A DNA stretch of 64,000 bases from Clostridiales bacterium. Its GTDB lineage: Bacteria; Bacillota; Clostridia; Christensenellales; UBA1242. The number at the start of each line of letters is the position of its first letter. The first letter of the stretch is position 1. A program made the position numbers and the translations under genes. The notes under the pieces were generated by a model. That model made no database searches and was not told the origin of the DNA. It worked only from the letters and a program-made list of their open reading frames with translations. Shown here piece after piece: positions 8,901 through 15,662 of the stretch. Location of the stretch: contig SVIV01000002.1 in NCBI GenBank assembly GCA_015069325.1, positions 117,694-181,693 of the forward strand. Reading direction: 5' to 3'.

Positions 8901-10046
8901 GCCTTCTTCTTTTGCTGTGAATTTGTTTCCGTCAGAAATAACTTCTGCAGTAACATCTTTAGCGTCAGCTGTGTTGTATTTACCATTTCCGTCAGCTTTA
9001 ATAACTTGGATTGTATAGTAAGTTTCAACTCCTTCTGTTGCTGGAGAGTTTGTTGCTTTTGTTGTTCCGATAGCGCCTGGAAGTGTTTTCGCAACACCTA
9101 CAGTTGCACTATCAGGAAATGTATTTGATGAGAAAGAAGCAACAAGTTCATATTCGCTGTCTTTCTTTTCGCTGTCTGCAAAATAATATTTTTCTTTTAC
9201 GATGAATGATTTGCTTGTTGATGCAACATATACAGACTTATCGTCAACTTTTTGATAGAAAGAATATAAAACTTTGATTGTTTTTCCGTCATAAGTTCTA
9301 TCGCCTTCTTCGCCAGCAGAAAGAGTAGCAGCAGGAATAACATAAACTTCTTTTCCATTAACTGTTTTAGTTTCTGCGTTAATTTCGTCAGCACCACAAG
9401 TAATTTTAATTTTTACATAAGTGTCAGTAGTTGCACTTGCTGCACCTGTGATAAAGTTTTCCTTGTCGTTTTCAAGCAATACTTCTTCCTTTTCTCCCAT
9501 AACAGTTGGAAGTGGTAAAACCACATCTTTACCATCAGCAAGAGTAATATCATAAATGCTTGGAATAACATTTTCAACATTTGTTTCAAAGTCAAAGCTT
9601 GCGTTTGTTGCTTGAGCAGTAACTATAAGGTCATAAGAATATTCAACAGTGTCGTGAACAACTTTGTAAGTAACAACATATTGTCCTACTTTTTCTGCAA
9701 CGAATTTTCCGCCTGAAACAACAACTTCATCACCGGTTGACTTTTCAGTAACAATAACTTCAGAAGTAATTTTTGCACCTTCGTCCTTTTCTCCGATTGT
9801 GATTGAACCTGCATCATATTTATAAGTTGCTGCAGGGATTACTACTGTTTCTCCTTTTTTTACAGTAAGTGATTGTTGCTTTGATGCTTCATTCCCTGTG
9901 TTTACAGAAATGCTGTTTACATTTGCTGGTGTAATTTCTTCCGCACTAGCCATTGCATTTGCTGGGAAAAAAGCACCACACATAATGCAAGCAAAACCTA
10001 CAGCTGCAGTTTTTAAAATTGATTTAGTAATTTTTGTTTTAGCCAT
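5976..10046 (-). CDS. Large surface protein with Ig-like repeats and C-terminal membrane anchor
   Basis: Function not recognised. The 1,356-residue protein has a Sec signal peptide (basic MAKTKITKSILK, hydrophobic core, ANAMA cleavage region near residue 33) and many beta-rich segments of bacterial Ig-like type. Typical repeat ends read GEYQVAITVVDAANHSV and VYTLSFTVTDAAGN. It ends with one transmembrane helix and a tail rich in Lys and Arg. There is no LPxTG motif, so it should be held by the membrane helix, not by sortase. I chose the ATG at 10044-10046, which follows AAGGAGATTAAA; an upstream in-frame start would overlap the promoter. It is a single-gene unit. Confidence 0.85.
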   Translation of the reverse strand: MAKTKITKSILKTAAVGFACIMCGAFFPANAMASAEEITPANVNSISVNTGNEASKQQSLTVKKGETVVIPAATYKYDAGSITIGEKDEGAKITSEVIVTEKSTGDEVVVSGGKFVAEKVGQYVVTYKVVHDTVEYSYDLIVTAQATNASFDFETNVENVIPSIYDITLADGKDVVLPLPTVMGEKEEVLLENDKENFITGAASATTDTYVKIKITCGADEINAETKTVNGKEVYVIPAATLSAGEEGDRTYDGKTIKVLYSFYQKVDDKSVYVASTSKSFIVKEKYYFADSEKKDSEYELVASFSSNTFPDSATVGVAKTLPGAIGTTKATNSPATEGVETYYTIQVIKADGNGKYNTADAKDVTAEVISDGNKFTAKEEGSYKFIYTVKDFYGHTAINTDEVTRIIQNVKDSKSASVFIYDAAKPGYDAEAKTYASAENLLKTKAINRNIIMYAIGGTDNMVANEDITLRREIRNYSGIKEFVITESLYDNYNLIFAPDALSGSTITDIYKQVIEDNYALRSALELNDIVTDPLDPEYDINEIKDYMQQYYLVVTTEFNKDAFGNKIVDTEGFSEDTEDAIEQMMAQGYAYIAPAEGRMGTFKNQSYNFYYFANDGINTESSAKKDIELIADYSDPEVPTLTFSSDLQASYLATDTFKFNVASATDNQDSRIKAVTAYRYLKDDAKTAIVSSVTTSTIDYYAGSKIGKAEGKWYNKALQRVTSEGWFVDESASEYTVDLASKPAEAAFVEIFAYAIDDNGNVGFFNKLVAIADATDIDMPVLKTIKNAPSASYSAPDEIQLPSLTFTDAKANYVTAKIAVYKIARDADKKEVSRTPVTSYGMNTKLDSYRGSYIVNGGYFRASVGGEYQVAITVVDAANHSVTSYFTYKVNASASAELKPTIDNISSREETVTPGQMVYLTPPSISMNKEEGFDYIGLGADDETNTATWYNVEAISATDNDYKILDNLYFTAGTEGTYKLQYTAYLIRYATSALTATGEKLVVEEGKLYYNDGSESYLIYLDAENDYALAVEGKDTVPAFVNSNVKGFEVESESVVTIKVSGASLSINDNEMNLHYNEKTEFAVYEADKAETHLNKIEIVKPSTTAIGTSSIDAENTTVTITRNSTTLATIKLSEWQNTEDIDLKDYFEIVGNKIYLKFVKDGKYTISYNVSAMVGEGDTYSVSLSAGDTIAPELEIGSDIVKTNYKVGDPLHIAFSNTTVDESILSVTDKVTKVDALLSSLVVKIKYEDEAYKTLDNEATEEGYYDYSHELKQKGVYTLSFTVTDAAGNTTTKTTKFEVGADEASSVDAGDVFGGIAIGLSVAFLAGVVVYFVVNKKKLDKKEKAYRKEARRK

Positions 10047-10084
10047 TTTAATCTCCTTGTTATAACATATATTTGTCAACACCA

Positions 10085-10113
10085 ATTATAAACTATTTTT
10101 AGTTACAAGTCAA
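10085..10113 (-). promoter_or_regulatory. Strong SigA promoter of the surface-protein gene
   Basis: Minus strand TTGACT (10108-10113), 17 bases, TATAAT (10085-10090), about 38 bases ahead of the start codon. Confidence 0.85.
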
Positions 10114-10316
10114 CAATTTCCTTAAAGAAAACAAAAATATTTTGTGGTTTATCAGGCTTTTTATGTTGCCGAAAGACGACTAGTTTTGTCGAAATAAAAC
10201 AATTAAACAACTTTTAATAAAAACTTTAACAAATTATTCACATTTTTTTGAAAACGCAAGTAGTATGTTAATGTGAAAGGCAAACTTTCACTCTTACATA
10301 ACTCAAGGAGGAACAA

Positions 10317-10514
10317 ATGAATTTTTTTAACAATAATACCGGTTGCGGTGGTAATTTTGACCACTGCGGTTGCGGTTGCGACATTTGCAGTATTGTCCTT
10401 TGGATTATCTTACTTCAATGTCTTTGCGGTGGAAACAATGGTTGCGGAATAGACTGTTGCACTCTTATTATCCTTTTGCTTTTATGCGGATGCGGAAACA
10501 ACCACTGCAAATAA
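10317..10514 (+). CDS. Cys/Gly-rich hydrophobic microprotein (65 aa)
   Basis: Not recognised. 13 of 65 residues are Cys (10, 17, 19, 21, 24, 35, 37, 43, 47, 48, 57, 59, 64), arranged around two hydrophobic stretches (about 26-34 and 49-56). The two halves look like a duplicated unit: Cys cluster, Ile/Leu stretch, Cys-Gly cluster. The start follows CAAGGAGGAACAA and a clear terminator follows the stop, so it is very likely a real single-gene unit. Spore-coat or membrane metal-binding roles are possible; nothing in the sequence decides. Confidence 0.8.
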   Translation: MNFFNNNTGCGGNFDHCGCGCDICSIVLWIILLQCLCGGNNGCGIDCCTLIILLLLCGCGNNHCK

Positions 10515-10524
10515 GCAAATAAAA

Positions 10525-10560
10525 AATAACCAAGAAAAAATCTTGGTTATTTTTTTATTT
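10525..10560 (+). terminator. Terminator of the Cys-rich microprotein gene
   Basis: AATAACCAAGA and TCTTGGTTATT form an 11-bp stem with an A5 loop, followed by TTTTTTTATTTT. Confidence 0.9.
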
Positions 10561-10574
10561 TTATTGAAAATTCC

Positions 10575-10603
10575 TTTACTTTTTTATCAAATTAGTTTAA
10601 AAT
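10575..10603 (+). promoter_or_regulatory. SigA-type promoter
   Basis: TTTACT (10575-10580), 17 bases, TAAAAT (10598-10603), 22 bases before the start of the 124-residue protein gene. Confidence 0.55.
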
Positions 10604-10625
10604 GATATTAAATATTGGAGGAACT

Positions 10626-11000
10626 ATGAAGTTTGAAAAAAATTGTGAAATAATTTGGAAAGACAGAAAAAGACATTTGGGAATGCCAATTTCTTTCTAT
10701 AGATATTATATTGTCAAAAAAGAAGGCGAATGGGTAAAATTTTTCAGACATAAAGGATTTTTATCTGCAATCATTGACGAAATTAATGCATATAGATGCT
10801 ATGATGTAACCTTGCATATCACATTGTTTGATAAAATTTTTAAAACAGGCACAATAGAAATTTGTTCAAACGATGCGTCTGCACCTGTTTTTCACCTTCG
10901 CCACGTTAAAGACCCTTATAAAGTGCGTGATTTAGTGTCAAGTTTAATCGAACTTGAAAGAAAGAAACACAATGTTGGCGTTACTGAATTTCACGGATAA
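10626..11000 (+). CDS. Conserved-looking unknown protein, 124 aa
   Basis: Not recognised. A soluble protein with no signal or membrane segment. Its start region carries Phe, Lys and Tyr-rich strands (SFYRYYIVKKEGEWVKFF), suggesting a small beta-rich fold such as a bacterial PH-like domain, but that is only a resemblance. The ATG at 10626 follows TTGGAGGAACT; an upstream in-frame ATG at 10602 would place that ribosome site inside the gene. It is flanked by its own promoter and terminator. Confidence 0.75.
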   Translation: MKFEKNCEIIWKDRKRHLGMPISFYRYYIVKKEGEWVKFFRHKGFLSAIIDEINAYRCYDVTLHITLFDKIFKTGTIEICSNDASAPVFHLRHVKDPYKVRDLVSSLIELERKKHNVGVTEFHG

Positions 11001-11024
11001 TTTAATTTAAATAAAATTATAACA

Positions 11025-11054
11025 AAAAATACCCTTTCAAAAGGGTATTTTTAT
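11025..11054. terminator. Bidirectional-looking terminator
   Basis: AAAATACCCTT and its exact complement enclose TCAA, with A and T runs on both sides. It ends the plus-strand gene at 11000. Confidence 0.85.
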
Positions 11055-11092
11055 TTAAGCTAATTTATTAAAAGTCCAGTTAACGTTTACAA

Positions 11093-11118
11093 AATAAAAA
11101 AGGTGCATAATGCACCCA
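11093..11118 (-). terminator. Terminator of sepF-lspA-rluD
   Basis: GGTGCA and TGCACC form a tight hairpin (11102-11116), followed on the minus strand by TTTTTTATT, just after the rluD stop. Confidence 0.8.
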
Positions 11119-11120
11119 AA

Positions 11121-12020
11121 TTACTCGGTTGTTTTTTGTTTAGCTAAAAAATCTTGAAAATGTTTTGGAAGTGCCACTTCAAAACGTTTTATTTCATTTG
11201 TTCGCGGATGCGAAAATTCAATGCTATAAGAATGCAAAAGTTGCCCATTTAAACCTTTTTCTGCCTTTCCATAAATGTCATCACCTACAATGGTATGCCC
11301 TAAAGATTTACAATGCACTCTTATTTGATGCGTTCTGCCTGTCTGCAAAGCAAATTCAACTAAATCATATTTATCGTAGTGGGCAATAACTTTATAGTTT
11401 GTTATTGCAAGTTTTCCATTTTCTGAAACCGCCATTTTCTTGCGATCTTTTTTGTCTCTTTCAATATAAGTTTCAATTCTACCTTCACTGTTTTTTAAAT
11501 GTCCTTGAACAAGAGCAAGATATTTTCTTTTACAAGTTTTATCTTTAATTTGCTGTGCTAAACTAATATGCGCCATATCGTTTTTGGCCACAAGCATAAG
11601 TCCTGATGTGTTTTTGTCTAGCCGATGAACAATCCCTGGTCGAAGCACACCATTAATACCACTCAAATCTTTGATTTTATATAACAACCCATTTACTAAT
11701 GTTCCTTCTTTTGTTGAGCTGCAAGGGTGCACAACAAGACCTTGTGGCTTGTTGACAACAATTAAATCGCTGTCTTCATAAACAATTTCAAAATCAACAT
11801 TTTCAGCTTTGGCATCAAGTGGCTGAACTTCTTCGATTGTATAATCAACCCTATCGCCAATCTTTCCTTTTGCCCCTGCCTTAACTTGTTTTCCATTTAG
11901 TAAAACATTGCCTTGTTCTATCATTTGTTTGATGTGTGAACGAGTAAACTGTGGCAATCTTTCAACTAATAAATTATCTAGTCGCACATTTTCTTTGTCA
12001 ATCAAAAAGAAATCACTCAT
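11121..12020 (-). CDS. rluD: RluD-family 23S rRNA pseudouridine synthase
   Basis: The enzyme converts uridines of large-subunit rRNA to pseudouridine. The 299-residue protein has an N-terminal S4 RNA-binding domain (about 12-75) and the synthase domain with motif HRLDKNTSGLMLVAK containing the catalytic Asp. Family members RluD, RluC and RluA cannot be separated with certainty here; this one matches the YlyB type found behind lspA. I chose the ATG at 12018-12020 behind GGAAGGTGGAA, which overlaps lspA by 8 bases; a GTG two codons upstream is possible. Confidence 0.92.
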   Translation of the reverse strand: MSDFFLIDKENVRLDNLLVERLPQFTRSHIKQMIEQGNVLLNGKQVKAGAKGKIGDRVDYTIEEVQPLDAKAENVDFEIVYEDSDLIVVNKPQGLVVHPCSSTKEGTLVNGLLYKIKDLSGINGVLRPGIVHRLDKNTSGLMLVAKNDMAHISLAQQIKDKTCKRKYLALVQGHLKNSEGRIETYIERDKKDRKKMAVSENGKLAITNYKVIAHYDKYDLVEFALQTGRTHQIRVHCKSLGHTIVGDDIYGKAEKGLNGQLLHSYSIEFSHPRTNEIKRFEVALPKHFQDFLAKQKTTE

Positions 12021-12549
12021 TTCCACCTTCCTTTTTATCTTCTTTGTTTGCTTTTTCTTCTTTTGAATAGAAGAACAAAAAATAAATCATTAATGTAACA
12101 ACTCCCACGCAAATTGCAACATCTGCGAAGTTAAAAACAGGAAAATTTATAAATTGAAAATTAATAAAGTCTCTGACAAATCCCAGCGCAAACCTATCAA
12201 TCATATTACCAATGCACCCGCCCGCAACAAGACCAATACTTACTGCAAGCCACATTGATGATTCGTTTTTAACCTTTCGCAAACGCAAAACGAAAAAGAG
12301 TAAAATTAAGATTAAAATAATTATTGATATAATTGCAAGTCCTATGGTGCTATTTGAAAATATTCCCCAAGCGCCACCCCTATTTTCAATATAAACAAAG
12401 TTGATAAAACCAGGCATAACTTCAACGCTATCCCCTACATTTGGTATTAAGTGTGATATAACAACTTCTTTAGTTGTTAGGTCTAAAATTAAAATTACAG
12501 CAAAAACTATCCCTGCAATTATTGGTGACCATATTTTTTTATTCTTCAA
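12013..12549 (-). CDS. lspA: Lipoprotein signal peptidase (signal peptidase II)
   Basis: LspA cuts prolipoproteins before the lipidated Cys. The 178-residue protein has four transmembrane segments and the family motifs: LDLTTKEVV in the first helix, NRGGAWGIF, GNMIDRF and NFADVAI. The catalytic pair is Asp in GFVRDF/NMIDR region and Asp in FNFADVAI. The C-terminus adds a charged tail of about 20 residues. It overlaps sepF by 11 bases and rluD by 8. Confidence 0.95.
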   Translation of the reverse strand: MKNKKIWSPIIAGIVFAVILILDLTTKEVVISHLIPNVGDSVEVMPGFINFVYIENRGGAWGIFSNSTIGLAIISIIILILILLFFVLRLRKVKNESSMWLAVSIGLVAGGCIGNMIDRFALGFVRDFINFQFINFPVFNFADVAICVGVVTLMIYFLFFYSKEEKANKEDKKEGGNE

Positions 12550-12904
12550 TGCTCATTCCCTCTGGCAAAATTAAATATAAAGTCTCTTTATCAAGGTTTA
12601 TCATTCTTGCGTTGGATGCAAAAATAAAACCATTCAAAAAGTCTAAAATTCTATTGCTATTTTCTTTATCACACCCTTCAAGAGAAATAATGATAGGTTT
12701 TCCTTCCATAACAAAACCTGCAAAATCAAAAATATGGTCATAAATTTCAGGATAATAAACAGAAACGCCATCTATTTGATCAACCCGCTTATTTCCTTTA
12801 TTGTTTAAGCTGTAAGTTGCTTGTGATTTGTTTTTTTTCTCTGCTTTAGGCTTTTTTTCTCCTTCAAAACCAAGAGCTCTAAAAAATCCACCCATAAACC
12901 CCAT
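12539..12904 (-). CDS. sepF: Cell division protein SepF
   Basis: SepF tethers FtsZ to the membrane and shapes septum growth. The 121-residue protein starts with an amphipathic membrane-targeting stretch (MGFMGGFFRALGF), then a Lys-rich linker and the SepF core with FVMEGKPIIISLEGCD and RILDFLNGF. The family core and length fit. In many Firmicutes sepF stands with ylmG, ylmH and divIVA before ileS and lspA; here those genes are missing and sepF runs directly into lspA. The start follows AGAGGTGAAAT. Confidence 0.93.
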   Translation of the reverse strand: MGFMGGFFRALGFEGEKKPKAEKKNKSQATYSLNNKGNKRVDQIDGVSVYYPEIYDHIFDFAGFVMEGKPIIISLEGCDKENSNRILDFLNGFIFASNARMINLDKETLYLILPEGMSIEE

Positions 12905-12973
12905 ATTTCACCTCTATTTTACTATATAAAAAAGTATAACATAAAAAAACAAAAAAATAAAATAATTATAGAC

Positions 12974-13004
12974 AAAAAAAGAAAACTATTGTTTAGTTTT
13001 CTTT
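12974..13004 (-). terminator. Terminator of the 89-residue protein gene
   Basis: GAAAACTA and TAGTTTTC enclose a 5-base loop (12981-13001), extended by A/T pairs, with a T run on the minus strand. Confidence 0.8.
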
Positions 13005-13018
13005 GATTTTTTTGTTAT

Positions 13019-13288
13019 TTAACAATATGGTTGAAAGTCATTACTTCTATGTTTAGATTTCTTCATATTAATTTCACCTGTAATTTTTTCCTTTGGTAAA
13101 GTTGCATAAGGAATGTAACTTTTCATAGTTTCTTTACTTTTTTCATGTCCTTTATTTGCCACTTTTTCGTAATCATTGTTTTCGATTGGTAAAGCTTGAA
13201 TATAGTTTGCAGAATAATAAACGCCACACAGTAAACCAGCTGATACTAATATTGCTATAACTTTATTTTTTAACATTGATCTCATCAT
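13019..13288 (-). CDS. Small exported or membrane-anchored unknown protein, 89 aa
   Basis: Not recognised. Residues 8-25 form a hydrophobic segment after a basic start, so the protein has a signal peptide or a single anchor; the remainder is polar, Lys-rich and ends in Cys. It has its own consensus promoter and terminator and a good ribosome site (AAGGAG), so it is expressed by itself. The next gene upstream, also a membrane unknown, has an equally strong separate promoter. Confidence 0.75.
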   Translation of the reverse strand: MMRSMLKNKVIAILVSAGLLCGVYYSANYIQALPIENNDYEKVANKGHEKSKETMKSYIPYATLPKEKITGEINMKKSKHRSNDFQPYC

Positions 13289-13306
13289 ATAATACTCCTT
13301 ATTAAG

Positions 13307-13335
13307 ATTATATACTTAAACACATCTTATGTCAA
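13307..13335 (-). promoter_or_regulatory. Consensus SigA promoter
   Basis: Minus strand TTGACA (13330-13335), 17 bases, TATAAT (13307-13312): perfect consensus, 18 bases before the start of the 89-residue protein gene. Confidence 0.9.
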
Positions 13336-13416
13336 ATCAAATATTGAGTTTTTTTAATTATAAAAAGCAGGAATAGTATTAAATATTATCTGCCTTAATA
13401 ATAAGATAAAATTTTT

Positions 13417-14088
13417 TTATTTTTCAAAAGATTGATCCATCTCTTCAATTCGAAGTTGATTCTTTTTAATTTGATTGTATATTTTGTCACTTTCTCTATA
13501 TGATTTTGAACGTTTTTTTTGAACAACATCACCAGCAACCAAAGTTGAACCTCCTAATGCTAATGAACCATATATAGCTGGCCATACCCTATCTACAAAT
13601 TTGTTTTTACTTTTACTACATTCTTCTTGTATTTCTTTAATATCTTTTTGTAAAAATGAATCTTCAATAAATTCAGATGAATTTAACTCTTTTACTTTAT
13701 TTTCAAACTCTTTAGTTGAAATTTCTCCGTTTGTATAATCGTCATAATACTTATGTATATATCCTGCCTTAATTTCTTCATACTCTTGAGAATCCATATA
13801 TTCAACTACTTTTTTATCAATTTTTGTCGCTATTTCATTTTCATATGCTATGCATCTAATACCTAAAGTAAAAATGCTTGCAACAGATACAACAAAAGAA
13901 ACAAGCGCAGTGCTTTTCAATATTGCTTCTGCATGTAACAATTTATCCTCTGTCTTATAATTCTTATTGTGTTTTTTCATTAATTCATCATTAAGTAAAG
14001 ACAGCTTTTCAATTTCTCTTTCAATTTTACGAATTTCTGATCTTTCTTTTTCTTTTCTTGTTTTTCTTGGTCTTGCTGTTTGCTTCAT
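13417..14088 (-). CDS. Coiled-coil membrane protein of unknown function, 223 aa
   Basis: Not recognised. Residues 1-45 are very basic and helical (many Arg, Lys, Glu), residues about 60-81 are hydrophobic, residues 85-160 are polar helix, and a second, Gly-rich hydrophobic stretch lies around 166-187, followed by a charged coiled-coil tail. This implies two membrane passes with both ends on the same side. The ATG follows AAGGGGAATGTT. A weak imperfect hairpin near 13367-13387 may terminate it. Confidence 0.75.
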   Translation of the reverse strand: MKQTARPRKTRKEKERSEIRKIEREIEKLSLLNDELMKKHNKNYKTEDKLLHAEAILKSTALVSFVVSVASIFTLGIRCIAYENEIATKIDKKVVEYMDSQEYEEIKAGYIHKYYDDYTNGEISTKEFENKVKELNSSEFIEDSFLQKDIKEIQEECSKSKNKFVDRVWPAIYGSLALGGSTLVAGDVVQKKRSKSYRESDKIYNQIKKNQLRIEEMDQSFEK

Positions 14089-14128
14089 AACATTCCCCTT
14101 ACACTACAATAATTGTTTTATACATTCT

Positions 14129-14157
14129 ATTATAGAAATATTTATTGTGATTGTCAA
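14129..14157 (-). promoter_or_regulatory. Consensus SigA promoter
   Basis: Minus strand TTGACA (14152-14157), 17 bases, TATAAT (14129-14134): perfect consensus for the 223-residue protein gene. Confidence 0.9.
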
Positions 14158-14195
14158 TACTTATAAAAAAAACTACATATAATATGTTAAAGAAA

Positions 14196-14228
14196 TAAAA
14201 AAAGCACACCTTTCGATATGCTTTTTTC
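14196..14228 (-). terminator. Terminator of tuf (end of str operon)
   Basis: On the minus strand GCATAT and GTGTGC (with G-U pairs) enclose CGAAAG at 14204-14221 and are followed by TTTTTTT. Confidence 0.75.
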
Positions 14229-14251
14229 TCTATTATAATGTTTTTCTAAAA

Positions 14252-15439
14252 TTATTCAATAATTGTAGAAACAACACCAGAACCAACTGTTCTGCCACCT
14301 TCACGGATAGCGAAACGAAGTCCTTCTTCAATAGCAACTGGGTTGATAAGAGAGATTGTCATCTTAACGTGGTCGCCAGGCATAACCATTTCTACGCCCT
14401 TTTCAAGTTCGATAACACCAGTGATGTCAGTTGTTCTGAAGTAGAATTGTGGTCTGTAACCATTGAAGAATGGAGTATGACGTCCACCTTCTTCCTTCTT
14501 AAGAACGTAAACTTCAGCAGTGAATTTAGTGTGTGGGTGAATTGAACCTGGTTTGCAAAGAACTTGTCCTCTTTCGATGTCTGTTCTTTGGATACCACGG
14601 AGAAGAAGACCAGCGTTGTCTCCAGCGATTGCAGCGTCAAGAGATTTGTGGAACATTTCTACACCAGTGATAACTGTTTGTCTAGATTCGCCAAGACCAA
14701 CGATTTCAACTGTATCTCCAACTTTAACAGTTCCTCTTTCAACTCTACCAGTAGCAACTGTTCCACGTCCTGTGATTGTGAATACGTCTTCAACAGGCAT
14801 AAGGAATGGTTTGTCAGTTTCTCTTGGTGGTTCAGGAATGTATGAGTCAAGAGCAGCAACAAGTTCGCCAATGCAAGCGCAAGCAGGATCAGAAGTGTTT
14901 CCAGCTTGAGCAGCTTCAAGAGCTTTGAATGCAGATCCTCTGATAATTGGAGTATCATCTCCTGGGAATCCGTATTCAGTAAGAAGATCTCTGATTTCCA
15001 TTTCTACAAGGTCAGCAAGTTCTTCATCATCAACTTGGTCCATTTTGTTCATAAATACAACGATGTATGGAACACCTACTTGTCTTGCAAGAAGAATGTG
15101 TTCTCTAGTTTGAGGCATTGGACCGTCTGTAGCAGCACAAACAAGGATTGCTCCGTCCATTTGAGCAGCACCAGTAATCATATTTTTAACGTAGTCTGCG
15201 TGTCCTGGGCAGTCAACGTGTGCGTAGTGACGAGTTTCTGATTCGTATTCTACGTGAGAAGTATTAATTGTAATACCTCTTGCCTTTTCTTCTGGGGCTT
15301 TATCGATTTCATCATATTTCATTTTTTGTGTGCCGTAAAGCATAGTGATTGCGGCTGTAAGAGTTGTCTTACCGTGGTCAACGTGTCCGATAGTACCAAC
15401 GTTAACGTGTGGCTTTGATCTAACATAAGCTTCTGCCAT
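14252..15439 (-). CDS. tuf: Elongation factor Tu
   Basis: EF-Tu carries aminoacyl-tRNA to the ribosome as a GTPase. The 395-residue protein shows [29 protein letters not shown] and GSAFKALE in order, then domains 2 and 3. The start [13 protein letters not shown] at 15437-15439 lies behind AAAGGAGAATTATAAAA; a longer in-frame extension reads through the promoter and is not real. Between [10 protein letters not shown] and [12 protein letters not shown] there is a short insert ([12 protein letters not shown]) with two Cys. It has its own promoter in addition to being last in the str cluster. Confidence 0.98.
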   Translation of the reverse strand: MAEAYVRSKPHVNVGTIGHVDHGKTTLTAAITMLYGTQKMKYDEIDKAPEEKARGITINTSHVEYESETRHYAHVDCPGHADYVKNMITGAAQMDGAILVCAATDGPMPQTREHILLARQVGVPYIVVFMNKMDQVDDEELADLVEMEIRDLLTEYGFPGDDTPIIRGSAFKALEAAQAGNTSDPACACIGELVAALDSYIPEPPRETDKPFLMPVEDVFTITGRGTVATGRVERGTVKVGDTVEIVGLGESRQTVITGVEMFHKSLDAAIAGDNAGLLLRGIQRTDIERGQVLCKPGSIHPHTKFTAEVYVLKKEEGGRHTPFFNGYRPQFYFRTTDITGVIELEKGVEMVMPGDHVKMTISLINPVAIEEGLRFAIREGGRTVGSGVVSTIIE

Positions 15440-15476
15440 TTTTATAATTCTCCTTTTTATTTTTAATACTAACGAT

Positions 15477-15505
15477 AGTTTAGCATACTTTTTTAGTTTT
15501 GCCAA
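15477..15505 (-). promoter_or_regulatory. SigA promoter of tuf
   Basis: Minus strand TTGGCA (15500-15505), 17 bases, TAAACT (15477-15482), about 38 bases ahead of the tuf start. It allows tuf to be made independently of fusA. Confidence 0.65.
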
Positions 15506-15614
15506 ACGATTTTTAATTTTTTTTTAGTTTTTTAGGGCCACCACGCCCCCTTCCGAGTAATTTTATCAAATTCACGCCTGATAAAAAGGCTTTAAAAATC
15601 TATTTATCCCTTTC

Positions 15615-15645
15615 AGCAGACTATTTTGACGGGAAATAATCTGCT
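15615..15645 (-). terminator. Strong hairpin between fusA and tuf
   Basis: AGCAGACTATTT and AAATAATCTGCT pair over 12 bp (one G-U on RNA), 18 bases after the fusA stop. No T run follows on either side, so it may protect the fusA mRNA 3' end or act as a weak terminator. The rest of the 223-base gap (15506-15614) is locally G/C-richer and holds no gene. Confidence 0.5.
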
Positions 15646-15662
15646 AAAAGTATGATAACATT

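Noticed and set aside
8057..9595. Open frames in other frames of the large surface protein gene
   Set aside because: They produce repetitive Gln/Leu/Lys strings without ribosome sites or starts; the host gene explains the sequence.
6000..10000. CRISPR-like or tandem DNA repeats in the surface protein gene
   Set aside because: The repeats are at protein level and diverged; no regular identical DNA units with constant spacing were seen.
13019..14088. Toxin-antitoxin pair formed by the 89- and 223-residue proteins
   Set aside because: They have separate perfect promoters and no overlap, and neither resembles a known toxin or antitoxin.
14392..14958. Several long open frames antisense or shifted to tuf
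   Set aside because: They lie inside the conserved EF-Tu gene, lack ribosome sites, and give low-complexity text. They are shadows of biased codon use.
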